64,000 bases of DNA from Breviolum minutum Mf 1.05b.01 (GCA_000507305.1 DF239630.1:113731-177730); one strand, 5' to 3'; numbered from the stretch's first letter, positions 1 through 10,463 are shown. A program made the numbers and translations. Notes: generated by a model not told the origin, from the sequence alone.

Positions 1-547
1 TTTAGGATGACTCCAACATTACTTTAAACCTGAAAGTTTCTCAAAATCCAAAAAACATCAAAAAAAAGCAAGGCTCCGCAGAATGAGGCAGTTAAAGACT
101 TGCCCTGTTTTTGGGACACGTCACAGAATTGTATTTTTTGTTAATGTTTTTTTTGATGACTGCGCTAAAAAGGTCTTGAAAAAGAAATCCCATTCTGGAA
201 AGTGTGTTTTTAATTACTTTCCTTTCCTCCAAATGGTCAACTGTTACTCTTTAGAGACAGTGTGCTACTTTACACAATGGGGTGATATCCATACCTTATA
301 TTTTATTTATGCATGTTTACAGATCATGGTCATGATAGGAGTGATACAGGATTTGAATCAAGAAGTCATTTGCTGTATTTCAGGCAGAATTGAAAAAGAA
401 ATTATGACAAAGCCCATGTATCTATGTTTAAAATGCCCCAAAATACGTCATTGCCTTCGATCTAGACGTCGTTTTTTCCGTCCCATACGATCGAAGTTCA
501 GCCGTCCTGTTACGGCGAAGGGATCCCTTGGTGAGTACGGGAAGAAA

Positions 548-664
548 TGGCCGGCCTTAATGATCAGGGCAAAAAAACCATTGGTTTCCCTTAATAAGGC
601 CGGCTATGAAAAAATCCTTATTTCTGGGGGAGGGTAAGTTCGGGGGGGGGTAGGTTGATTAGCC
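548..664. mobile_element. G-family element, copy 1
   Basis: Contains ccggcctta / taaggccggc facing words and ends taggttgattagcc, as in the copy at 21.4 kb. Confidence 0.55.
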
Positions 665-701
665 ATCTTTGATGCGTGTTTGCTGATGCTTTTTCTCCCA
701 G

Positions 702-791
702 AAGCAAGACCTTGAACCACTAATTGACCATGAAAAAGAACAGCAGTTGAACCCACCAGAAGATGTAACTCCAAAAAAGGCCGATCATAAG
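702..791 (+). CDS. Short internal exon, unknown acidic/polar protein
   Basis: An open 30-codon exon lies between a pyrimidine-rich acceptor (ttttctcccag) and a GT donor (AAG|gtgctt), phase 0 at both ends. The peptide is charged and helical-looking (begins KQDLEPLIDHEKEQQ). Codon use and boundaries look genuine. I cannot link it to a named family or decide which downstream exon it joins. Confidence 0.55.
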
Positions 792-1323
792 GTGCTTCAT
801 GTTTCTATAACAAACACGTCTCAAAAAAAATAAACCCCTGCAGGTTGAAATGAAACACGTGGTTTTTCAACATTTCAAAATCAAAGATGGGGTGTAAATG
901 AAACTTAAAACCGAGGTGCAACTGATATCCACACTGGTCGAATCGGTATTCCTTGGTGTTTGCTATTATCATGCTGACCAGATGCTTTGGTGATGACTGT
1001 TTTGACTCATATTTTGCAAAGCTTCTGCCAGCTGCAAGATAGCATACAAATGCAAACATACAAATAGGTTCAATTTCTTATTCTTATATCGTTAGACTAT
1101 ACATAAAGCATGTTTTTGCTATATGTGTGCTTTTTCTACACGTACTGTATCTTGATGTCCAATCCGAGATGCAAAGATGAAATCACATATATATATATAT
1201 GTACATTTATACATGTATGATATATTGATTGATTTGTAATCATATTGATTAGTAGCAATATTATTACTTGTTCTTATTTTCTTCATAACTTGAACCTTCA
1301 ACCCACCAAAAAGTTTCATTTGG

Positions 1324-1672
1324 ATGCCTGCAAATCCATCCGACAATCCTCCAGTTGTGCCAGTTGGTGTGCTTTCTACCGGTCACGTAGAGTGTTTCCT
1401 TGAACCGGAGAAACAGAAAAACGAAGAAAAGAACGTTGAAAACCCATGTGTGTGTGTTTACCAGCAAAACCATGAGGATTTTTGTTGGGAGCTCCCTGCT
1501 ACTGTACCTGCTCGAATGTACCAGCGATTCAGAGCAGTGGGCCTGAAAATGATGGTTTGGAAGATGATTTTCCTTTTCAATTGGGTGATGTTTAGGTTCC
1601 ATGTCAATCTTCCAGCGTGTACCATACATGGATCCTATATGGAATAGAAAACACATTGGACCTGTGAAATGA
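1324..1672 (+). CDS. Two exons (1324..1536, 1616..1672) split by a K-family element
   Basis: The first exon is open for 71 codons (PANPSDNPPVVPVGVL..., then a Lys/Glu-rich stretch). It ends at GCA|GTGGGC. The next 79 bases are a K-family inverted-repeat element ending in CTTCCAG. Removing it keeps the frame, which then runs 18 codons to a TGA at 1670. The 5' limit is unclear: 1324 is only the first ATG, and a second frame is also open for about 29 codons from 1301. Product unknown. Confidence 0.5.
1537..1615 (+). mobile_element. K-family element acting as an intron
   Basis: Core cctgaaaatgatgg...ttttccttttca...taggttccatgtca. Begins GT, ends CTTCCAG. Confidence 0.7.
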
Positions 1673-1729
1673 CCTGATTCGATTTGGGCAAGGTTTGGTT
1701 CCCAAATGAAGCTGACATGAGCAGTGAAA

Positions 1730-1945
1730 ACAAGACGATTGTTTGTTGGGTATCTAGATAAACCACTATAATGGATGATATAATTATAAGTGGGATTAAC
1801 TGGGTATATACTTTGAAATTTATATAGTCTTTGGCATATAGGGATTATAACTACCAAGGGAATATACTACATTATAACTACCATTTAGGGGGTGGTAATC
1901 ATGTATTGTCAACCATGACAGAAAGATCCCGCCATTAAACAAGCA
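1730..1945. mobile_element. H-family element, copy 1
   Basis: Left gtttgttgggtat, internal tatagggattataactacc, right ccattaaacaagcagg. Confidence 0.55.
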
Positions 1946-1958
1946 GGATAACTCGTAG

Positions 1959-2330
1959 AAAGTATCCGGCCGCTTTCTTTTGTTCGTGGCTCACAGGTAT
2001 TACCTTTTAGATCTGAAACGATTTCATGAAACAAACATGTTGTTCTTACTGTTGATGGACAAAATCCTGCACCACCTGGGATGGTTAAAACCCTATAAAT
2101 AATGGGATAATCATCATCCTTGGTGGTGCAGGATTTTGTCCATCAACAGTACGTCGATGTATTATTGGAGCTTTGCAGTCGCACATGGGTTTTGCCGTTT
2201 TGCGAGGGCGGCCTTTGCCTCGCGGTGGCCAAAGGCCACCTTTCACAATACAGATCACATGGTGATTTTTGAACGGCTTGAAGATACTTGTGTTTTGAAA
2301 CCCATGACTGTTTCAGACTTTCAGATGTGA
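1959..2330 (+). CDS. Coding region interrupted by a C-family element (1959..2041, 2150..2330)
   Basis: From an AG at 1958 the frame reads KVSGRFLLFVAHRYYLLDL and onward with no stop until a 105-bp C element (TACTGTTGATGG arms, 2047..2151). A GT at 2042 and the AG in CAACAG at 2149 would splice it canonically and keep an open frame to a TGA at 2328. Precise loss of the element with its TA duplication gives a different open frame, so the boundary is unresolved. Residues 2190 to 2245 carry a GC-rich palindrome. Product unknown. Confidence 0.45.
2047..2151. mobile_element. C-family element, copy 1
   Basis: Perfect 30-bp terminal inverted repeats starting TACTGTTGATGGACAAAATC; flanking TA suggests a TA target duplication. 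Confidence 0.9.
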
Positions 2331-2488
2331 ATTGTTGCTATAGTCAGTCCTTTTTTGTGGTTGTCTGTAGGTTCTGTAGATCCCTTCCTCAAGACTGTTT
2401 TTTTGTATGCAAGGCTCTGTTGCAGTCCCCAATTCCTCCTATTCATGTGGCACTCTGGCACTACAGTCCATCCACAATAGTACTGTAG

Positions 2489-2628
2489 TTCTTTGTTTGA
2501 ACGTTTTGTTAGATTTGAACTAAGAGTGATGGGATGGTCATGGTTGATTATGATCCGGGAGTTTAAGGTCTTAGATCCTAAGGAATCAATCCAACTACAT
2601 GATACCGAAAGAGTAACGGCAGGATGAA
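2489..2628 (+). CDS. Candidate exon, unknown product
   Basis: After the acceptor gtactgtag the frame is open for 45 codons (SLFERFVRFELRVMGW..., VLDPKESIQL) to a TGA at 2626. An alternative donor GTAACG at 2614 would end it earlier. The upstream in-frame stop coincides with the acceptor, as expected for an exon edge. No family recognised. Confidence 0.45.
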
Positions 2629-2841
2629 TGTACAATTTTGACTTCTGCGTGCTGTTCCATGGAGGTGATAGTTTCCATAGCGTACTCATCAATGTTTGAC
2701 GTGACTTTCTTTTGGGCGGGAATATAGTTTATATATTTGTTTTTTTCAATATGGTTTTTGTTCAACATGATTTTGTCAATATGTTGTTTTTTTCAAGTTC
2801 ATGATGGGGGGATGTTTTTTCCAAGATGATTTTGTCAACAG

Positions 2842-2959
2842 GCATTCCGAATTGACTTTGGTTCAGCTGGTTAGCTGTATCGTCATGGAATCGATCCTGG
2901 AAAAGGGCTGCATAATTTCACGAATCGACTCAACTGTTGCGTCCTTTTTTTTTTCAAAG
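2842..2959 (+). CDS. Candidate exon after a T-rich tract, unknown product
   Basis: A T-rich run from about 2716 ends in caacag, followed by an open frame (HSELTLVQLVSCIVMES..., ILEKGCIISRIDSTV). A GA donor after TTTTCAAA would close it near 2959. Open reading continues to 3073, so the 3' edge is uncertain. Product unknown. Confidence 0.4.
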
Positions 2960-3267
2960 ATAGATATCCAGAATAGCCATGTTGGAAAAAAACAGACCTG
3001 TTCCAAAGCATCATCTTTCAGTATACAATCATATTCATATTTGATTATGATATATCCATTGATTGCAAATTGATTTACCTGGGTTTTCAGATCACTGCCA
3101 CAATACCCGAAATGGCATTTCTGAGAAGAGTTTTGTAGCATGGATTCCAGCCTGAGACATGTACAGTTATAAGTAGGGGCCCATGTCACTCCACTTATAG
3201 GGGTGAGACAGCCTCGGTGAAACCATTTACAAAGCCATTTGTTGTAACCTTATTTTAAAACTAGTAA

Positions 3268-3480
3268 GGGGCCCACTTTGTACGTAGAGTTGAGTGATAG
3301 TTTTTGTCGAACCGACCCAAATTGCTGAGAGTGTCCTGGGGGGCCCACTTTGTACGTAGAGTTGAGTGATAGTTTTTGTCGAACCGACCAAAATTGCTGA
3401 GAGTGTCCTGGGGGCCCACTTTGTACGTAGAGTTGAGTGATAGTTTTTGTCGAACCGACCAAAATTGCTGAGAGTGTCCA
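3268..3480 (+). repeat. Three-copy tandem repeat, unit about 71 to 72 bp
   Basis: Copies start at 3268, 3340 and 3411, each beginning ggggcccactttgtacg and ending ctgagagtgtcc. Copies 2 and 3 are almost identical. The same ggggccca start word occurs in scattered elements of the window (for example 15,574 and 32,683), so the repeat probably arose inside one such element. All three minus-strand frames are open through it, which is a composition effect and not evidence of a gene. Confidence 0.9.
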
Positions 3481-3518
3481 GCTGTTTGTGTTTTTTGGGG
3501 CACTTGTTTGTGTTAAAG

Positions 3519-3954
3519 AAGATTAGTGATGACACTGGCAGCAAAGTCTTGCTATTCGGCACAAGACATTTGGGGTCAGATGTTTTGTTGTTCTGTGTGT
3601 GTGTGTGTGTGTTTGTTTCAGTTTTTTTCTCGGGTTCAGTTGCGTTCTTGTTTGTTCTTTCATGTTGTTCACCAGATTCCGCAAATGATTTTGAGACAAT
3701 CAGATGTGCAGCAAATGGGCAGTGACCAAAACCCTTGTTATTTGCTGTATAGAGGGGACTATACTACCCAGTCGTATGGGGACTGTAATAAGCCAATCTA
3801 AGAATCCTTAGTAACTAATAAGTAGAATGGAATGTCAGCAGGGTTTTGTTGCCGTTGCCCAAATGTTTCCAACTGTGTCGTTCTGCCATGTGAAACCGAA
3901 GCAATGTTTTTCTTGCGCAGAATCAGAGAACAGCTACGGTTCACACCTTCCAAA
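3519..3954 (+). CDS. Three candidate exons (3519..3578, 3676..3723, 3826..3954), unknown protein
   Basis: Each block starts after AG: gttaaag, a long pyrimidine tract ending ccaccag-like at 3675, and aagtag at 3825. The peptides read KISDDTGSKVLLFGTRHLGS, IPQMILRQSDVQQMGS and NGMSAGFCCRCPNVSNC..., the last ending LRRIREQLRFTPSK before GTTGTT. Donors would be GA, GA and GT, phase 0 throughout. The second intron is an H element. The third block is open in three frames including one on the minus strand, so its frame is inferred from how well it joins the exon at 5057. Confidence 0.45.
3726..3825. mobile_element. H-family element as intron
   Basis: ttatttgctgtatag, gggactatactacccagt and the tail to aagtag fill the gap between two proposed exons. 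Confidence 0.5.
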
Positions 3955-4040
3955 GTTGTTGTGAACACAGTGCCTGCATTTTTGTTCATTTGAACATTTC
4001 GAACACCTCGTTGTTTTCTACGAGGCATGATGTAAAACCC

Positions 4041-4135
4041 ACAGGGATCCATGGGACGAACGGTTATTTACCTACGTATACAATGATCTCATAAATTTAT
4101 GGATCGGTAAATATACAATCGTCCCATGGATGGTG
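4041..4135. mobile_element. A-family element
   Basis: gatccatgggacgaacgg... facing ...tcgtcccatggatgg, with tatttacctac inside. Confidence 0.75.
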
Positions 4136-4648
4136 TGGGTCACATTCTGCCTGCTTTGTGGGGACAGCTGTGCCAGGCAAAATTCTGCTAGTACTCAGTG
4201 GATGAACCCACGACAACAGAAAGAAATTTGCAGCTGATGAAGGAAACAAACGTGCAAGATATTATGGGTGCACAATAAACCCGTAGGATTGTAGGATCCA
4301 TATACGGTATGGTATATATTTGCCTAGATTTACCATAAACATCAACTAAATGTAGGTAACGAGTCACGAGATATATCTAATTTTGAGATGATTATTTTAG
4401 ATGATGTTTTCCTGGAACCTGAAACATCTGTTTATAAATGGTTGATTCAATTGGATGATTCCAAATCATTACATAAAAAATTGTTGTTTCACCAAACATC
4501 CATTTAAAACTGGTTGTTTATTGTACCAGGTTGTACAATGATGATAATAGAAGCCTCAAGGAGAACACTCCCTGACGCGAAAAGCCGGCAACTTAAATCC
4601 TTTTTTTTTTCGCTCAAGGTCCCAGGTAATCATGGTTGAACTATCACA

Positions 4649-4742
4649 CAACCCCATGATGCATCTATGGGACTGGTATATTTACCTACTAATTTATCAT
4701 AAAAAAATAACTAAATGTAGGTAAACATGTATGGATGGCATG
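4649..4742. mobile_element. A-family element
   Basis: ccccatgatgcatc...ggatggcatggg arms with tatttacctac and tgtaggtaaac. Confidence 0.8.
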
Positions 4743-5056
4743 GGAATGACATGTTTACTGACCGTTTGATACATGTTGTGAAGCTTTGACTGTAGTACCT
4801 TGAAAGCTTCTGTGGCAATTTTTTCTTCTGTTTAAAGAAATTTAAGGAATCTGAATTATATTGAATTATGAATTATGATTGTTGGTATCCCACACAGCCA
4901 TAGCAAATGTACAAAATTTGCTCAGCATACTAAGAAACAACAAGAAACCCTCAAGTTGTTCATGTGTAGAAGCATTCGTATTTTAATATGTACACATGTG
5001 TTAATAATATGTAGGATCTGTTTTTGGTTCACTTCTTTTTTTTTGTTTTTTTGAAG

Positions 5057-5190
5057 TATTTGGAGCACAGCATCCCGATTTCCGAAGCCAAATTGAAATC
5101 GTTTGCCACGGCAGTTTGGCTTGGCAAGGGACCAAAAGCTGCTGCACAGTTGGGTCAGTTGGGTTTGAGAATCAACTTAGTCAATTACAA
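5057..5190 (+). CDS. Internal exon, helical region of unknown protein
   Basis: A strong T-rich acceptor ends ttttttgaag. The exon reads YLEHSIPISEAKLKSFATAV, then WLGKGPKAAAQLGQLGL, and ends ...INLVNY with AA before GTAGGGGCCC. That donor is the first base pair of an M-family element, so element and intron start together. The remaining AA plus G of the exon at 6133 gives Lys in frame. This is one of the clearest coding blocks in the first 6 kb. No family assigned. Confidence 0.75.
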
Positions 5191-5340
5191 GTAGGGGCCC
5201 ATGTCACTCCATTTATACTGGGATGTCCATGGTACTTAGTAAATAGATTATAACCCCTATATAAGTAGGTCGTAAGTCCCCTAAGTAGGTTACAACCCAA
5301 CTTACTAAGCAGTTACTAAGTTCCATGGACACCCTAGTAG
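5191..5340 (+). mobile_element. M-family element at an exon edge
   Basis: Starts GTAGGGGCCCATGTC at the donor of the exon ending 5190; inner arms gtccatggtacttag and ctaagttccatggac. Confidence 0.7.
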
Positions 5341-5569
5341 GGTAGGGGTTATAACCCCCGGTGAACTACCATGGAAAAAGGGCTATTTCAAGGTTTTTGT
5401 CTGAATTTTTTACTGCAGTAGGGGCCCTTTTTTTCGTTGGTTTCTTGGTTTCTTTAGGGGCCCATTCTCCAACGAGGTTCGTTGGTCCAAAAAATGGATG
5501 GATGGATGGTTCAGAAATAAATCCAGCACTGGGATACATAAAACCATGTGAGCTTTGAAAAAAGGGCCC

Positions 5570-5681
5570 CTGGTTGTTTGGGGGAGATGTTGGGGATGAA
5601 ATCCTACCCAATTATATAGGGATTATTTCATAAACCATGAAATAAGTATCATCCCTATTAACCAACCAGGATTCAATGGAA
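5570..5681. mobile_element. H-family element
   Basis: cctggttgtttggg...attatatagggattatttcataaacc...ccctattaaccaaccagg. Confidence 0.8.
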
Positions 5682-6132
5682 AGTAGGGTCGGTTTTTTTT
5701 TACCGTGGCTCATGTAAGTAATGACATAAACTACCAACCTCAACTGGTTGTTTGGGATTTCTTCTATCAACAGTATGTACCAGGGTCGAATCTCGAAACT
5801 GCCTATATTGGGGATGGTCATCTGACCCCGATAGTAGGAATCCGGATAGGTAGGTATATAAACCCTTACTGTAGGGTTCATTACTATAGGTGCGTATCGC
5901 TATTGGATGAATTCTTTTGGGGACACCTCAGGTGGATAATCACATGAAATACAGTTAGTTTCCCGGGCCGCGAAGCTTGCAATAATTTTTCAATTCGGGC
6001 CGTGAACTTGTTTTTAAATTAAAGACTCGCAAAGTATCAAAAAAATCCAGTGGAAATTTTGGGTGCTTCTCAGTTCGGAATCTCAAACAAAACAAGGCTG
6101 TTCTACTATAAAAACGTATCATGTGTTTGCAG

Positions 6133-6943
6133 GATTTTGGAGGTCTTCATCCTGAATCTCATACGTGTAAAGTCTATCTTTTTCCGAAGATACTGTTGAT
6201 GGAACAAATCCCAAGCAACCCCCTGGAATGTATAAGACCCTGTAATTTAATGGAATGAACTACCTATCAACTGGGAATGCTTAAAACCATGCAAACAATG
6301 GAATAAACTACCAACCTCAACGAGTGCAGGATTTCTTCCATCAACAGCATTTCGTGAGACATCTCATCAATTACTGTTTTGCCGGATGTTGTTTTTCGGC
6401 TCAGGCGTTTTGATCCATAGCCTCAGAGGAAAAAACAGGATAAAGCGCACAACCCTAACAAGAGGATGGGCAAGTTGTGTTGGAATATCTTTTGTAATTG
6501 GTGTCTACTTGGTAGGCATGGAAGCGTTTTTCAGGGAAAATTACAGGCTGTTATGAATCTTCCATAAACATAAGAGCTGATTCAAAAAAGGTAATTTAAG
6601 ATAGCACCCTGGATGTTCAAAGCAGGCCTAGGTGATGGTTTCAAAGATTGTTTTTCGTTTTTACTGCGAAAAATTGGGGAAATGCTCCAATTTGACTTGC
6701 GCATATTTTTCAACTGCGTTGGTTCAACCACCAACTAGAAGCCGCCATTCTCAAGTTTGTTCCTTTGTGCGTTGTTGGATCATGTCTGTGTTCGATCTTG
6801 ACAGCCTTGAATACAGGGTGGAGGTGCCTCCGTCTGCACGGAGGGATGCGTTCTGTGTGCTCGTAGCAGTCCAGTGATTACAGGAATGTCATGTGGAATC
6901 AGAAGCTGATAGAAACCGATGCAAAGAAAAAAATCTACCCATT
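6133..6943 (+). CDS. Exon cluster with a probable membrane helix (6 exons)
   Basis: Proposed exons: 6133..6188, 6348..6404, 6429..6546, 6605..6631, 6739..6856 (or 6862) and 6884..6943. The peptide is hydrophobic and basic (ILEVFILNLIRVKSIFFR), then has a likely membrane segment (ASCVGISFVIGVYLVGMEAF), then a soluble part (SVFDLDSLEYRVEVPP). Introns: a C element with GA donor and CAACAG acceptor, a 24-nt gap (GC..AG), a GC donor, a complete B element with AG|GTGATGG and CAACTAG edges, and a tiny 27- or 21-nt intron. Phases agree across all joins. Function unknown; membrane topology is inferred from hydrophobicity only. Confidence 0.6.
6190..6347 (+). mobile_element. C-family element as intron
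   Basis: tactgttgatgg...ccatcaacag, with GA directly before and AG at the end forming the splice pair. Confidence 0.75.
6632..6738 (+). mobile_element. B-family element as a complete intron
   Basis: GTGATGGTTTCAAAGATTG at the left, TTGGTTCAACCACCAACTAG at the right; removal joins two open exons in frame. Confidence 0.8.
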
Positions 6944-7303
6944 GATATTTGAGACATGAAAACAAAGCTGGTTGTTTAGGATATATAGGGAATTATACTA
7001 CCCAGTATGTGAGGATGATTGTAATAGCCATCATTTAGTCAGTATCAACAAAAAGTTTTCTTTTTTTTGCGGGGTTCATTTGGGCACTTAATTTTGGGAG
7101 CAACCAATTCACCTATAATTCTATTCCGATTCTCTGTATTTGTGGAGTTTTGCTTAAAATCTCTTCAAAACACGTTCAGAACGGCACGATCTCTTCAAAA
7201 AGTCCAATATTGAGAGCTAAGCAGCTTCCAATAGCTCTTCCTCAATAGCCAAATCCTTCTTTCTGTTGTTTTTTCTTCCCATTTTTCCGCCACCAACAAA
7301 AAG

Positions 7304-8068
7304 ACAACAGTTGAACTAACTGAAACCAATCAAAAATCTGCTAATCAGATACCCTCCACAAGAAGCATTGTAGAAATCGAACATTTTTGCCAGCAAAAAT
7401 TTGCCTCGGTTTTTGTTGCACTTGTCGATTTGTATGGCGTTTTTGTTCAACGTTTCGAAACGACGTCGGGTACGTGGTTTTTTCCACCAGGAGAGCGTGG
7501 TGCTTCCACCGGAAACACCAAAGGCAGAGTTGAAGATGTCAGGTAGCAAGGCAGGATCAGGGAGCTTCCCCCCGGAGGATGGGATCCCATGGCATGGTAA
7601 GGACAGTTAGGATCGAGAAAACCCCCCATTGAAAAAAGCCATAAAGAGACGGCCATTTGGAAGGGGTCCCACATTGTTCAGGTCTTGGGGACTTACAATT
7701 TCCATGGTTAGTAACCACGTATCCAAGTCCTGGGATGATCCTCCATGCAGGGAAATCACAAATCACCTTTGAGTCGAACATTTTTTTCCTTTTCCGAAGG
7801 TGTGATATGTTAGCTCCGTGCAGGGTACCCGGGTACTCTGCATTCCCCAAAAATGGATGGGGTATGTGGTGGTTGTTTGGGATGGGAGTTTGATTGTTTT
7901 GTTTTGTTGGGGCAGGCTGGGGGCCTTGGTTGTTTCATCACCCATCGATACGTCCATACGTTCATCCTGATGCTTTGACACGATAATTTCGTATCCATCA
8001 ATCTGATGGCGAATGTTGAGTTTGTTGTTTCCGAAACCAACACCTGAGAGGCATCCCGCGGGGTCAAG
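7304..8068 (+). CDS. Large exon plus two small exons (7304..7542, 7916..7968, 8021..8068)
   Basis: The first block is open for 79 codons with no need of an ATG (TVELTETNQKSANQIPS..., FASVFVALVDLYGVFV..., ending GRVEDV with AG|GTAGCA). It follows a pyrimidine tract and AG at 7303. The next two join in phase (G|CTG..., T|TT...) using GA donors at 7969 and 8069. The intron 7543..7915 holds an E-like element. I recognise no domain. Confidence 0.6.
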
Positions 8069-8483
8069 GATATGCATTTAAATGCATTTAATGATATGCA
8101 GACATGTCACAAATAATCTTCCTGTATCGAAGAGAGATAAGCAGATAGATCGATAGATGGTAGAAAGATAGAAAAATTGAAACATATGGATTAATGATTA
8201 GATGTATTCTTTGCCAAGTAACATGCCTTCATATGCCACATGTGTAAGTTTACATGTCATGAGATTCATGAGTCATGATGATATAGGGTTTTCCTCACTC
8301 ATGATGCCCATATCTACGCATCCTTATATACAAGGTACAGTCCTTCCCTTCGTTTGGGGGGGGGGTATATAATCCCTGCCGCCTATTACCAGAACCAGAA
8401 TCATCTATTGACTATACCGTTATACCTCAGATTTCGTAGCTTTAGGCCAGCTTTTATCAAAAGCTGTTGCTGGTTCCCTTACT

Positions 8484-8573
8484 AGGTGGTAGGTAGCATA
8501 TAATCACCCAATTGGCAGTATGTACCACTTATATACCGCTAAATATATTGCCAATTGGGTGATTATATATGCT
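8484..8573. mobile_element. S-family element
   Basis: ggtagcatataatcacccaat facing attgggtgattatatatgct; centre tataccgc. Confidence 0.85.
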
Positions 8574-8627
8574 ACAGGAAACTCCATTGATTTTATGTTG
8601 GAATGCAATTTTTCCCAAAATTTCCTC

Positions 8628-8730
8628 CCCAGGTGATTCAAAGTGACCTTTTTATTCCCTAGTTGGAGGTCACTTAACCCCTCAAAAGGGTCACTTAACC
8701 ATCCCCAAAAGGTCACTTTGAATCACCAGG
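8628..8730. mobile_element. P-family element
   Basis: Left CAGGTGATTCAAAGTGACC, right GGTCACTTTGAATCACCAGG, inner ggtcacttaacc repeats. Confidence 0.9.
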
Positions 8731-9015
8731 CCATCACCTTTTAACTTGCGAGTCGTGAATTCCCCTTGAGACAAAGCCTGGAGCTCGAGCCTGAAAAAGA
8801 TGGGTGAAAACTCACACACCTACATGGCCAGAGGTTCGCCCTCTAACTACTGGAAAAGATTATAAAAACGACCAGTTCCCGCCCGAGTGGCCCCCCAAAT
8901 GTGCTTTATATAGACTTGGAGGACCTTCCGCAGCAAAAATGCCCGAAACATTCAGGCAAAAATGGACAAAAACGTCGGAAAAAAAATTGCCGTTTCGAAA
9001 CGTCAGCAATATTAG

Positions 9016-9626
9016 TCGAGCCGTCGGCTTACTCGGAGGACTCGTTCCAGACCATCAAACTTTTTCCGCCGACTGCTGCGGAGGCTGCTGACGCAGGCGG
9101 GTGGATCTGAAAAAAACGGCCCATTTCGTTGGAAAAGCAGACCGTCTGAACCCAAATGGGCCCCATATTTTTTTTAAAGATTTGAGCCATAAAATGGAAG
9201 GTCAAACCCCCTAAAACTGAGCTCAAATTGGGTTCTAGGTAGTCGTTCTAGCCCCGTTGGGTCTTTTTCTTCTTGTGGTGCTTCGGAGTTGGGGTTGGAA
9301 TAATTTTGAGAAGCACACAGTTGGTGGAAATATCCAATCTTTTCAAGTGCTGGATACGCCGTACTAAACTATCAATACCCCGGTGAACACTAACATGACA
9401 TTGGAAACTTACCATTTTCCATAGGAAATATATACATCTTGAAAATGGTGAGTTTCCAATGTCATGTTAGGAATTTCGGGGGTGCATATTAGATTCCCAA
9501 GAATTTTGGAGAAAAAACCCAGGGTCAGCGAATAGTGAGTAAGGGTTGCTGGTGTTCCTTTTGAACCACTGTTGTATCAGTTTTTGTTCATTAGTTACCG
9601 TTCAAGATGGAGACGTTTTATCAAAG
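9016..9626 (+). CDS. Exon cluster (9016..9096, 9289..9382, 9493..9529, 9607..9626)
   Basis: Peptides in order: VEPSAYSEDSFQTIKLFP..., VGVGIILRSTQLVEISN..., FPRILEKKPRVS and METFYQ. Donors are GC, GT, GA and GT; phases match (G|TT, CG|A, 0|0). The 110-nt intron 9383..9492 is exactly an O-family element. A second frame in 9289..9382 is also open, so the frame rests on the joins. Confidence 0.55.
9383..9492 (+). mobile_element. O-family element as a complete intron
   Basis: GTGAACACTAACATGACATTG at the left (19 bases shared), caatgtcatgttaggaatt at the right, ending tattag. Confidence 0.8.
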
Positions 9627-9951
9627 GTATAGATTTTTATATATATGGTGATGCTCCTCCGCCAGGATTCCAGTCAACACCAGAATGATGATCCTTGTTA
9701 CCCTTCCCTTTCCAGAACAACTGTGAGGGGGAGCATCCCTATGTATACTATATACATGTAACAGATATAATACATCATCTACATCTTTCACTCTGAACCT
9801 CACTGTCATTGGCACTTCGTTGGTATTTGACCAGACAGAGTTTTCGGTATTGCTCATTTAAGCACCATTTAAGCACCATTTTTGTTTGGTTCCCGGGTTT
9901 TGTTAAGCAAAAATCCATCGTCAAAAATCGTCATTTTGAAACCCCTCTTAG

Positions 9952-10112
9952 GTCACCCAAATTTGGAGAAACAAACCCTGGAGATCAGGGTCACAAAAAT
10001 TTCAACATCCAAAAAATGGTCACATTTGTGGAAGAACCTGGATGTTCATCGTTTGATTCTTTGTTTTTTGAAATTGTGTTGTGCCACCAAAAAGCAGTTT
10101 TTGCCCCAACTG
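9952..10112 (+). CDS. Internal exon, unknown protein
   Basis: Acceptor cctcttag|G. The peptide contains SPKFGETNPGDQGHKNFN and VTFVEEPGCSSFDSLFF, and ends VFAPT with G|GTTTTA. Phase 1 fits the exon at 10464. The frame stays open well upstream of the acceptor, so the 5' edge could lie earlier. Confidence 0.6.
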
Positions 10113-10463
10113 GTTTTACATGGTTTTACACTACCCTAAAAATCATGGGATCTCAAAGCTGGTGGTTTGGAGATCCGAGAACCCTCCTATACAGGGTCAA
10201 ACCCCTCCCCCAATGATTCTTAGGGTAGTAATTTTCATGGTGCGATCATGTGTTCCGTGAAACGCTCACACCATGCTTTGACTCCATTTCAGGGAGCTAT
10301 CCATATTAACCAACGTTAACCCTAGGCAAAACATGAAGATTCCCAGGGAAACAACTCGTGAAGATATCGAATCCAAGGTGTAAACAAATCAAGTAATTCA
10401 CCATCTCCTCCTTATGTTTCGTTAAAAAACCCGTGCTTCCAAACCGTGTGTTCTGCGTCGCAG

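Larger units (their letters stand above)
4041..5056. other. Intronic stretch with A-family elements, no exon seen
   Basis: It holds two A-family hairpins (4041..4135 and 4649..4742), a partial copy near 4290, AT-rich sequence, and a long T/pyrimidine tract at 5028..5053 that serves as the acceptor region of the exon at 5057. Confidence 0.6.
8070..9015. other. Non-coding interval: S and P elements, AT-rich sequence
   Basis: It contains a poly-G stretch near 8358, an S-family hairpin (8484..8573), a P-family element (8628..8730) and unexplained sequence to 9015. No exon with convincing edges was found. Confidence 0.5.

Noticed and set aside
3227-3562. Minus-strand frames over the tandem repeat
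   Set aside because: All three frames are open because the 72-bp unit has no stop on that strand; repeated peptides are an artefact.
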